Source: Macrostomum hystrix (lineage: Eukaryota; Platyhelminthes; Macrostomidae). From it: 64,000 nt of DNA. The stretch's first letter is position 1; every line of letters starts with the position of its first letter. Positions 40,379 through 50,597 of the stretch are shown here, piece by piece. The notes beneath the pieces were generated by a model. It was not told the DNA's origin. It worked only from the letters and a program-made list of their open reading frames with translations, and searched no databases. Made by a program: the position numbers and the translations under genes. The stretch lies in assembly GCA_950097015.1 (NCBI GenBank), contig CATNEN010000002.1, positions 1,426,001 through 1,490,000 on the forward strand, read 5' to 3'.

Positions 40379-43300
40379 CTAGGAGAACTCCTGGCACTTA
40401 ATCATCACCTTGATTGCGTTGTCAGCGGCCGTTCTCGAAGTCTCAAACGCTGCTTCGCTGCGGCTAAGAGGATACCTGCGACAGAATTAATAAATTGAAA
40501 TGAAATAAGAGTAATTAATATAATCCAGCTGTTTACATTCAGTGATATCCAAGCGGTCTGTGTCCTAGGACTCGTGTAGGTGGGGGGTCACAGACACGTC
40601 AACTTTAAACCCAGACAATGCTGGTACCCCATCAGGGAGTGCGTTAACGCGTTCGTCTCTCGCGCCGTGGTCTATGAGCCAACCGCCAAGGCACAATGAG
40701 AGCGTACACTGCCTGACGATGAAAAATTCATGACACACCTGGTGTGAGTGTCTGCCTGTGTACAGTCAAAGGGCCAGGTGTGCAGCCGCAGCTATTGCGC
40801 GGCGCATCTGAAAGCTGCGTATGGCTGTTCAGTCCATGGACTGTGCATGGTGACGCGACACTCACCCTCAGTTACCCCAGCTAATACTGGAACTCTTGAA
40901 ATTTTAGGAGATTACAGAAAAATGAAAAGTGTGGGTTGTTGAAACACTTGCAATGGTCTTTCTGCTGTTAACTTTAATTAGTTCAAATATTATCGTCCTC
41001 ACCGATGCGTGACAAGCCGTTTGACGTCAACAGCGCCGCTAGCAACTAGCGACAGCGCGTCAGCGTAGCAGTTTGCGTAGCGAAACACGCCCCGAATGTC
41101 CACCTCGCGAGCGATGGCCGTCTGCGATAGCGGCAGCGGCATCTCGCGGATACGGCCGCGGCCGACCGTCACCAGACAGCCGCCCGGCCGGCATGACAGC
41201 AGAGCCAGGCGAATGGCCTCCACTGAACCTGTGCACTCGATGGCCGCGTCCGGTTGATGGCCACCGAATAGCTGCGTAACCATGGCAACCTGAGCTTCTG
41301 CAGCTGTATTTGAAGGATCTGGGTTCTTAAGCTGGTTTGAAAATTATAAAAAATAGCATGTATAGCATATTGGCTAAATTGCTGCTGGGGCGGAATTAGT
41401 TCTTTGCTGCTGAGGGGATTAGTTCTCTCCTGCTGGGGGGATTAGTTCTTTGCTGCTGAGGGGATTAGTTCTCTGCTGCTGAGGGGATTAGTTCTTTGCT
41501 GCTGAGGGGATTAGTTCTCTCCTGCTGGGGGGGATTAGTTCTCTGCTGCTGGGGGGATTAGTTCTCTCCTGCTGGGGGGGATTAGTTCTCTGCTGCTGGG
41601 GGAATTAGTTCTCTGCTGCTGAGGGGATTAGTTCTTTGCTGCTGAGGGGATTAGTTCTCTGCTGCTGAGGGGATTAGTTCTCTGCTGCTGGGGGAATTAG
41701 TTCTCTGCTGCTGAGGGGATTAGTTCTTTGCTGCTGAGGGGATTAGTTCTCTGCTGCTGGGGGAATTAGTTCTCTGCTGCTGGGGGGGAATTAGTTCTTT
41801 GCTGCTGGGGGAATTAGTTCTCTGCTGCTGGGGCGGAATTAGTTCTTTGCTGCTGGGGCGGAATTAGTTCTCTGCTGCTGGGGCGGAATTAGTTCTTTGC
41901 TGCTGGGGGAATTAGTTCTCTGCTGCTGGGGGGGGGATTAGTTCTCTGCTGCTGGGGGGGGATTAGTTCTCTGCTGCTGGGGGAGGAATTAGTTCTTTGC
42001 TGCTGAGGGGGATTAGTTCTCTGCTGCTGGGGGGGAATTAGTTCTCTCCTGCTGGGGGGAATTAGTTCTCTGCTGCTGGGGGGGATTTAGTTCTCTGCTG
42101 CTGAGGGGGGAATTAGTTCTCTGCTGCTGAGGGGGGAATTAGTTCTCTCCTGCTGAGGGGGGAATTAGTTCTCTCCTGCTGAGGGGGGAATTAGTTCTCT
42201 GCTGCTGGGGGGGAATTAGTTCTCTCCTGCTGGGGGGAATTAGTTCTCTGCTGCTGGGGGGGATTTAGTTCTCTGCTGCTGAGGGGGGAATTAGTTCTCT
42301 GCTGCTGGGGGGGAATTAGTTCTCTGCTGCTGAGGGGGGAATTAGTTCTCTGCTGCTGGGGGGGATTTAGTTCTCTGCTGCTGAGGGGGGAATTAGTTCT
42401 CTGCTGCTGAGGGGGGAATTAGTTCTCTCCTGCTGAGGGGGGAATTAGTTCTCTCCTGCTGAGGGGGGAATTAGTTCTCTGCTGCTGGGGGGAATTAGTT
42501 CTCTGCTGCTGAGGGGGGAATTAGTTCTCTCCTGCTGAGGGGGGAATTAGTTCTCTGCTGCTGGGGGGGAATTAGTTCTCTCCTGCTGGGGGGAATTAGT
42601 TCTCTGCTGCTGGGGGGGATTTAGTTCTCTGCTGCTGGGGGGGATTTAGTTCTCTGCTGCTGAGGGGGGAATTAGTTCTCTGCTGCTGAGGGGGGAATTA
42701 GTTCTCTGCTGCTGGGGGGAATTAGGCGGGAATTAGTTCTCTCCTGCTGAGGGGGGAATTAGTTCTCTGCTGAGGGAGGAATTAGTTCTCTGCTGTTGAG
42801 GGGGGAATTAGTTCTCTGCTGCTGGGGGGAAATTAGTTCTCTGCTGCTTGGGGGACATTGGTTATTTGCTACTGAGGGGACATTAGTTCTCTGCTCCTTG
42901 GGGGACATTGGTTATTTACTGCCGGGTGGACATCCTGGTTTTTTACTGCTGAGGGGATAGTATTCACATGTACCTAAGTAGCATTAAGCTGAGTTGTATC
43001 AAACGCAAGCAACTTGTGTAATTTTGCCCCAATGGGGCTCTTGGTGTACAGACCGGATGTCTCAGAATGTATTCCAGCTCAGACTGACTATTTTTGTATT
43101 TAGTGAGAATTCTAATTCTCGTTGAATCGCAATCACGTATATTCGCAATCAGGGAAATTATTACTGACGAAATTAGTTTTCGTTTTTGTTTGCTTTCAGG
43201 TGTGTTTTGTCCTTCTGCATTACACAATATTTTTTGTCTAAACAGTAGTGCTCCCCGAAGGGGGGCAAAACTTGCTAGTATTGGCTAAATGTCAGAGGAC

Positions 43301-45528
43301 TGAACAGCTGTACATGGTTGCGAATATAATTTCTAAGTATTATTATTTATTTATACGTAGAAGACGTAGAGAAAATATTCACTTTACTTATTAACAATGC
43401 TACTGACATTAGTATCCGTCGTGTTTTGTAATATCGTAATAATATTGCTCGCCGATCGTTTTAACAAATTCGCTGTTTCTTTTAACTCGTCAAATTTTCG
43501 TTTTCTATTTTCGCACCAATTTAAACCGGCTTGATCGTATAATTAAAATAAATATATATTAACCAAATACGCTGCTCATTATCCGCCGCACAAAAGGTTT
43601 CTGGCCTGAACTAAATCTACTATTACTACTACTAAATACACAATCCTGTACAAAATATCAGATTATTAGTACTTTTCTTAATAACAAAAGTAACGCAAGG
43701 CCGTCCGTTCTTATCACTTGCGCTGTTGGGTGACCTAGAGTACCAGCAAATTACGAGTACGATAAGCACGCGTATAAGCAGAAAAGACACCCAGTGCTTG
43801 CGACTTCAAAAAATTACATACTAACAAAGTAGTTAGACATTTCTTGTTAACCCTTCCTTATACTGGACCTCATATCTCATAACGAAAAAAGCACAACTGA
43901 CTCCACTGTGTGTTTGTGACAAATTACTGGGCTTGCATGTAACTTCTAAAGATTAACAAAGGTTTTTATAATGTATTATATTGCATTGCTTTGGCTAAAC
44001 TATTTTATCAAGAACCTTGAAAATGTGCACCGGCGTATAAACTTACATGCTAGTCTTAGAGGGGGGCATGGGGTGCCGGGTCCCCCCTAATCGGCTGACG
44101 AAAATATGTGGCGCCCCATAGTACGAGTAGTGGCGTCCCATAGTACGAGCAGTGGCGTCCCATAGTACGAGTAAGGGCACCCCATAGTACGAGTAGTGAC
44201 GCCTCCTTGGTAGTGACGGCCCAGTGGTAGTGACGCCCCCGTGGTAGTGACGCCCCCGTGGTAGTGGCGCCCCCGTGGTAGTGACGCCCCCGTGGTAGTG
44301 ACGCCTCCGTGGTAGTGACGCCCCCGTGGTAGCGGCGCCCCCGTGGTAGTGACGCCCCCGTGGTAGTGACGCCCCCGTGGTAGTGGCGCCCCAGTGGTAG
44401 TGACGCCCCCGTGGTAGTGGCGCCCCCGTGGTAGTGACGCCCCCGTGGTAGTGACGCCCCCGTGGTAGTGGCGCCCCAGTGGTAGTGACGCCCCCGTGGT
44501 AGTGGCGCCCCCGTGGTAGTGACGCCCCCGTGGTACGGGCGCCACATACTTCGAGTAGTGGTATAGTACTAGTGTGATCAGTAAAATCTAACCACCAGTG
44601 GTTCTTGGTGGTAGTGGTGCTCCGGTGGTTGTGCCCCAAGCAGTGGCGCCCCCACAAAAGACTAAAATCCTGGCTACGCCACTGATGCGAATAATACAAC
44701 TGTCTGTGCTCATGACTCGCTTAAGCAAATGCCCCGACCCCAGACAAGACCCCTTACTCTCGGATTCCGTCACCAGAAGCGTGGCGTCAGCGCCCATCTC
44801 CTTGGCAACGGCCAGTCGGTGCGGGTTGATGTCGGTCAAGACGACAGCATCGGCGCCCATGGCCCTGGCCGTCAGCAGGTTGACGAGGCCGATTGGCCCG
44901 GCGCCGCAGACCAGCACTCGGCTGCCGAGGGTCACGCCGCCTCTCCGACAGGCGTGAACTCCCACGCTGAGCGGCTCGAGCAGGGCGCCCTCCTCCAGAG
45001 AGACGTGCTCCGGGAGGCGAAAGCAAAAGTCCGCGTCGTGCACGTGCCACCCGCTCAGGCTGCCATCGACTGGCGGGGTGGCCAGGAACTTCACGTCCGG
45101 GCACAGGTTGTAGCGGCCTGACCGGCAGTGCTGGCAGAAGCGGCAAGGAACTCCCGGCTCAATGGCCACTCGATCGCCCGGCTGGAGGCTCGTCACCTCG
45201 TCGCCGACCGCGGCAACCACGCCGGCCGACTCGTGACCGAGCACCATGGGCTGACGGACCACGAAGTTGCCGATTGCTCCGTGAGTCCAATAGTGCACGT
45301 CCGAGCCGCAGATGCCCACTGAGTCCATTCGGAGCAGGACTTGGCGCGGCCCGGGCACCGGGATCGGCCTCTCCTCCTGCGTAAACAATGATGGCACATG
45401 GACCATTGTGCGTCACAAGGAATCAAGTCGGTAGTAAATAACGTAAGAGAGCTGTACTGAGAATGCTTCCTTACCAGCACAATTTCATTGGCTCGTCGGA
45501 GTACAACGGCGATATTCTTCTCTGACAT
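40379..45528 (-). CDS. SORD: Sorbitol dehydrogenase, gene A
   Basis: NAD-dependent oxidation of sorbitol to fructose (polyol pathway, cytosol). Four exons on the minus strand: 45528-45475, 45376-44758, 41297-41003, 40475-40379. The joined frame is 1065 nt, giving 354 aa (human 357). Catalytic zinc ligands Cys41, His66 and Glu67 ([13 protein letters not shown]) are present. Cys96, Cys99, Cys102 and Cys110 ([15 protein letters not shown]) form the complete structural-zinc set that human SORD lacks. The Rossmann motif is [10 protein letters not shown], with TDIN following for NAD. Exon 3 has [17 protein letters not shown]. The ATG directly follows AATTTCAG. Intron 2 (3.5 kb) holds a 1.6-kb minisatellite, a dispersed element and an hAT-like piece. 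Exon 45376-44758 is almost identical to that of gene B. Confidence 0.95.
40560..40920 (+). mobile_element. SINE copy within SORD-A intron 3
   Basis: GCCAACCGCCAAGGCACAATGAG, broken only here, with ACACTGCCTGACGATGAAAA and CACCTGGTGTGAGTGTCTGC matches the SINE body at 39.1 and 29.5 kb. Downstream, TTACCCCAGCTAATACTGG is the inverse of the block at 40029-40047. The copy is probably a composite of two SINE types. Confidence 0.65.
41385..42960 (-). repeat. Minisatellite, about 24-bp unit, SORD-A intron 2
   Basis: About 65 copies of AATTAGTTCTCTGCTGCTG followed by a G run of 4 to 8. Length variation is mainly in the G run, and blocks of several units are duplicated. In the host-gene sense it reads CCCCCC(A/T)CAGCAGCAG and CTAATTC. 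The same unit occurs at 34766-34865. Confidence 0.97.
43005..43278 (+). mobile_element. Dispersed element copy 2, with hairpin-bearing inverted ends
   Basis: The right part (43118-43278) matches 34862-35026. The left part has AATTTTGCCCCAATGGGGCTC near 43020, broken only here, and the right end has CTCCCCGAAGGGGGGCAAAA; these are roughly inverse to each other. The end CTTGCTAG is followed by TATTGGCTAAAT, which also occurs just before the adjacent array (41371-41382). The array plus element may therefore have inserted as one unit with a 12-bp duplication. Confidence 0.55.
43279..44040 (-). other. AT-rich part of SORD-A intron 2
   Basis: No exon or repeat recognised. Confidence 0.5.
44045..44692 (-). 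mobile_element. Probable hAT-like element carrying a 17-bp array
   Basis: On the minus strand the right boundary reads CAGTGGCGTAGCCAGGATTT, a form frequent at hAT-type element ends in animals, followed by GGGGGCGCCACTGC. The left part contains GGGGGGCATGGGGTGCCGGG. Between them lies the 44175-44540 array. I could not match terminal repeats or a target duplication, so the boundaries are approximate. Confidence 0.4.
44175..44540 (-). repeat. Minisatellite, 17-bp unit, SORD-A intron 2
   Basis: About 21 copies of GTAGTGACGCCCCCGTG, alternating with TGGCG and CCAG variants. A related 19-bp ATAGTACGAGTAGTGGCG block precedes it. It forms open frames on the minus strand that are not genes. Confidence 0.95.
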
Positions 45529-46001
45529 CTGAAATTTTTTATACTTATGTTCAATTTGAAATTTAAAAAGACTAACAGAAAACTGGAGTAGGCTTAATTC
45601 TATTGCGCTTAAACCTCATCACCTCATCAATAAAATAATAGACAAAAAAATTTTATATTTAAAATTTTTATCTACGAATTTGTTGCTTGATTTAATAGTT
45701 GATTTTTTTTATTTCTTAGCAACATTTATTGAACTCACGCATTTACGAGTATTGTTGAGCCAAACATTTTGAAAATGTGCCCATGAAGAAAGTTACATTT
45801 TATGTAATTAAGATAAAAATTATGAAAAGTAAATAAAACCAAGACCATGATTTTAGTTTTAGGATTACTAAGCACAAGCCTAGTAAGAATAAACATCTTA
45901 TTTAATGGCATTATTTTCGTGTCTACTCAAAGTGTGATCCATTTATAAGTTCTCATAGCCGTGTAGCGGTAGTGTCTTGTCCATGGCCAGCTGTGGCTAA
46001 A

Positions 46002-48218
46002 TCACGGCTCCTGACACTTGATCATCACTTTGATGGCATTGCCGGCTCCCGTTTTGGCCGTCTCGAAGGCCTCGACACTCTTTGATAGCGGAAAGCTGCG
46101 ATCGAAAATGTCAAGTAGATGGTTTATTGACTTAATTATATTGGCTCGGATTAATTTTATTTAGTTTATTAACTTAGCCTTGTCACTTTTGCAGCCAAGT
46201 GTCATCAACATTTTAATCTACGCCCAACACAGACTAGGGACGTTTTTGTCCGCTCCCAGTTTTTTGTCACTATTTTATTGTCTTGCATCTGCACTTTGAT
46301 CCGCGCCGGGGACACACTCTCTCTCACCCTGCATGGTGGGGATCAGGGCCTTTTGTGTATGCCTGTGTGTGTGATTCTGCCGGTTTATTGATAGGGTTGC
46401 TTGTCTCACGTGATCTTCAGAGGACTGTCTGTTTATTGTTCTAATGACTCATGCCTATTTTTAGTAACAAGTCTGCCCGTCCGATGAGTTTTCTCCGACG
46501 TATTCTGACGTCAGTTTCTATTTTTAGTAACAGATCCTTGGTTATAGGCCTGCTGCCTTATTTATCTGACGTCCGTTTCTATTAATAGAAACCACGTGAT
46601 GCGTCGGCTACCCATACCTTGTCTGCCCCAGTTAGGCCAAGTAATTTAGTTTTTTGTTGGTATTTTATTATTCTTCCTGTTTTCTTTTTTTATTGATTGA
46701 TAATTAATATTTCCGATTTTAATTAACTCTAATCCCCTCTAACTACCAAGATCCAGTTGAGGTTGGCCAGTGATCTTCGGCACTGTGCTGAACATAATTT
46801 TGCGAGAGCCTCATTCCGACTCTGACTAATTTATTTTTTAGTGTGGGCTAGTGAACGCAGTGCGCTGTCTACATTTGTCTGGAAATTCAACGCAACTACA
46901 GATTGGAGCCGCCTGTCTCGTGAGTTGGCTGATCTCATCATTGTTGACGGGCAGACACTTCACTTGTTAACTATAACTTTCTCTCGTTAAGGAAGCTTTA
47001 CAATTTTAAGCGTCACTGAATGGCAAACTCACCGATGAGTGATCAACGGTTTGACGTTGACACGGCCTTGCGCCACCATTGACAGCGCGTCCTGGTAGCA
47101 ATTGGCGTAGCGGAACACTCCGCGAATGTCCACCTCGCGCACGCTGGCCTGCACAATCGGCAGCGAGATCTCCGCCTTGCCGAGGCCCACCAGAACGACG
47201 CAGCCACCGGAGCGACAGGTGAATACAGCCAGGCGAATCGACTGCTCTGCGCCGGTGCACTCGATCACAACATCTGGCTGATAACCGTTGAATAGTGATG
47301 ATGCTTGGGCGACTAGCGACTCTGCGTCTGCAATAAATAGTGGACTACATACTTTATTTAGGTCCATTGATTTAAACAGCTTAAAATCAACGCTTATGGC
47401 CCGTTCTTTACCTCCCGTCGACAAAAGCGTGGCGTCAGCGCCCATCTCCTTGGCAACGGCCAGTCGGTGCGGGTTGATGTCGGTCAAGACGACAGCATCG
47501 GCGCCCATGGCCCTGGCCGTCAGCAGGTTGACGAGGCCGATTGGCCCGGCGCCGCAGACCAGCACTCGGCTGCCGAGGGTCACGCCGCCTCTCCGACAGG
47601 CGTGAACTCCCACGCTGAGCGGCTCGAGCAGGGCGCCCTCCTCCAGAGAGACGTGCTCCGGGAGGCGAAAGCAAAAGTCCGCGTCGTGCACGTGCCACCC
47701 GCTCAGGCTGCCATCGACTGGCGGGGTGGCCAGGAACTTCATGTCCGGGCACAGGTTGTAGCGGCCTGACCGGCAGTGCTGGCAGAAGCGGCAGGGAACT
47801 CCCGGCTCGATGGCCACTCGATCGCCCGGCTGGAGGCTCGTCACCTCGTCGCCGACCGCGGCAACCACGCCGGCCGACTCGTGACCGAGCACCATGGGCT
47901 GACGGACCACGAAGTTGCCGATTGCTCCGTGAGTCCAATAGTGCACGTCCGAGCCGCAGATGCCCACTGAGTCCATTCGGAGCAGGACTTGGCGCGGCCC
48001 GGGCACCGGGATCGGCCTCTCCTCCTGCGTAAACAATGATGGCACATGGACCATTGTGCGTCACAAGGAATCAAGTTGGTAGTAAATAACGTATGCATTT
48101 TTGTAATTCGGCAGCTATCTGGTTTTAAATTTTTTATGAAAAAGACAAACTGCCAACCCACAAAAATGATTTTGTTGACACTCTGCAGCACCACAGAAGT
48201 ATTCCTCTTGTCAGACAT
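46002..48218 (-). CDS. SORD: Sorbitol dehydrogenase, gene B
   Basis: A tandem head-to-tail paralog of gene A. Four exons: 48218-48162, 48024-47412, 47327-47033, 46095-46002. The joined frame is 1059 nt, giving 352 aa. All zinc ligands and the NAD motif match gene A because exon 2 is nearly identical. Exon 1 (MSDKRNTSVVLQSVNKIIF) and exon 3 (QPDVVIECTGAEQSIRLAVF) differ clearly from A. The last exon ends [12 protein letters not shown]. The exon 1 donor is GTGGGT, weaker than elsewhere. Intron 3 (937 bp, 46096-47032) has no tandem array, unlike gene A. The intergenic gap to gene A is about 470 bp. Confidence 0.95.
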
Positions 48219-50597
48219 GCTTGTGCTGGTACGCCTGGCTAGAATGCAGTTAGCTGCATCGAATAAAACGGAAGTGAGTCAGTTTGTTTTATGTAATGTT
48301 TAATTTAGATTTCTAAACCAAATATAAACATTTGTACAAATTGTGATTCACAGAAAAAGTATTTGCCAGTAGTTGATGCAGTTGCTATTAAATTCTTCTT
48401 AAATACTTAATTCGGTTGGTTTTAGGGTTCTGGAACTAACTTTATAAGTATCCAGGTAAACTACTGCTTCAGTTTATAAATGAGGACATTATGATCATAT
48501 TTTACAGATTGTTTGCAGTAAAGTAGCGCTAAGTTAATGAAATTTAAGTTAAAAAATAGCATTTATTGAAAAAAATTGATATTCCACGTGGTTGAGATAA
48601 AAAAATAAAATTCTTACTAGATTTAACAGATAATAAACATGCCATTAGAGCTTCATTAACTTGTAACTAAAACTGATAATTTACTGAAAACTATATCTAA
48701 CTGCTTTACTAGTTGATTAGATTTTCTATGTTGTTTTCAACTTTATAATTATAACGACTTTTTATTTCTTAGTTGTAATAAATGATACGTGATTACCTTA
48801 ACTTGACTATACCTCAAAAGAGTATATTAAGTGACAAATAAAAGCTATACTTATACTTATTTGTGAATATGTATATTGTATTAGCTGGTTATTAAATACT
48901 AGCAAACACTTTTACAAGCATATAAGGGAGAGATCACATAGCCAGACTACTATATTTTGGTAAGTATTAGGAGGTGCATATAATAAGTACAAGTTATTAT
49001 GACTTATGCATCCATTCTTAAGTGATAACATAGGGAAAAGCTAATGATAGTACAGGTAGAAATGAAGTATATTTTTGTCTAGATTTTAATATTACCAAGT
49101 CTATATAAAATATAGTTAAATAATTTTTGAATCACTTAGATCACTAATTACTGATTTGCGTAATTTTAGTTTTTAATAATACAAACTACTAATTTAATAT
49201 ATAGTTGATTGATTATGTTGGTTGATGGTGGCGTACAAAAATTGACAAGAGAGGAGCCATAATGCAAATAGTTTCGATTTCACATAAAGGTATTGATGCT
49301 TCAGAAAAACAAATGTTAAAAATTATGTGATTTCAATCGGACCTTTTATGTATCGCATGAATAAAAGTGAATTTTTTTATTTTGCACCTGCCCACCGGAG
49401 CTTTTATCAGAAAGGTGACATTTCAAAGTGCGGTAAGAATATAATTATCGCAGAAAGAGACTGATTGTCTAGGAAAAGTTGTTATTTTTTAGAGTTTATC
49501 TTTAAACTTAAAACATAAATATTGTTTTAAAATACGAGGTATTAAACTTTTTATCTTGTTTATTTACAATTTATTATTTTACTAGAATTATTATTCCGGT
49601 GTTTGAATATCTAACACGCCTAAGCTACTTTTAGAATAATTGACGATCAATAGCAACGGCAGAGAATTTCTAAGGAAATAATAATATAACGTCAGTAAAA
49701 AAAATACGAGCTGGTTTTCTTCTGAGAACGCCAGAATTTTTTTTAAGCTTTTGGTGGCTAGCGTCCGGCCAGCGTCAGTACAGCCGCAACTCAAAACCCC
49801 TCAGCCTCAGTCAAGTAGAGGTTAGCTGACTCGCTAAGCCAGGGGAGGGGTTGGCGAAAATTGTCACGATAAATTTTCGCACCTCCCCTAGGCCCCTTAG
49901 TTTTTATCCTGCGCTGTTATCTTAATATAAATCTAAGCGCAATTCAGCGCATAAAGTCTTCGCTGCCATTCCACTCTTAAACAAAAAGACCTTCCGCCTT
50001 AGGGACTTCAATTCGGTCATGGCCATGCACCACTGGCCCTCCACACCACACTGTTCAGGTAACTCAAGGACCACTTATAGTATTTAGCAGTACAGTCCTT
50101 TAATTGGTGTTAATTTGTGGCCATGCATGGTAGTGATTAACTTAGTATAGTGACGGACTGACGACTTGAGTATCGGGTGATCTATTCCCAACTCCACTGG
50201 AACATGCAACTAGTGAAGTTAGCTTACAAAAAATTAACATGGTGTTGCAAGAACGTACATAATTCTGTTTTGCTGCTAACTAATTAATCACTAATTCAAA
50301 TTATCAAATAAGTCTTTATCTCAATGAAAATAGAAAAGCTACAGCTAGATGACCTTAATTAGTATGTGTAAGTCGATCTTTTTCCGCAATTTTTAGGCGA
50401 TCGAATATATATTTTAGTAGCATATATAGTGATGTCGCCCCAGCTCACTCTAACGAAAAGAAAAAAATTATGAGGCTTCAACAAATTAAAATTATATGCA
50501 TAAAAATGTACAGCAATAGCCAACCACATTGTGAATATTTTTGAAAAAAAAATCATGTTAGAAAGTAAACAATTTATGTGAATCGGCTTCTTCACAC
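48219..50597. other. AT-rich intergenic, with a palindrome and a tRNA-like SINE fragment
   Basis: No gene recognised. An imperfect palindrome AGGGGAGG...GGCGAAAATT / AATTTTCGC...CCTCCCCT lies at about 49840-49893. GACGGACTGACGACTTGAGT and CCCAACTCCACTGGAACA at 50150-50205 (+) resemble the tRNA-derived SINE near 25 kb. Short frames here lack recognisable domains. Confidence 0.5.

Noticed and set aside
44787-45416. Alternative-frame ORFs in SORD exon 2 (both copies)
   Set aside because: Shadows of the GC-rich SORD coding frame, duplicated with it.
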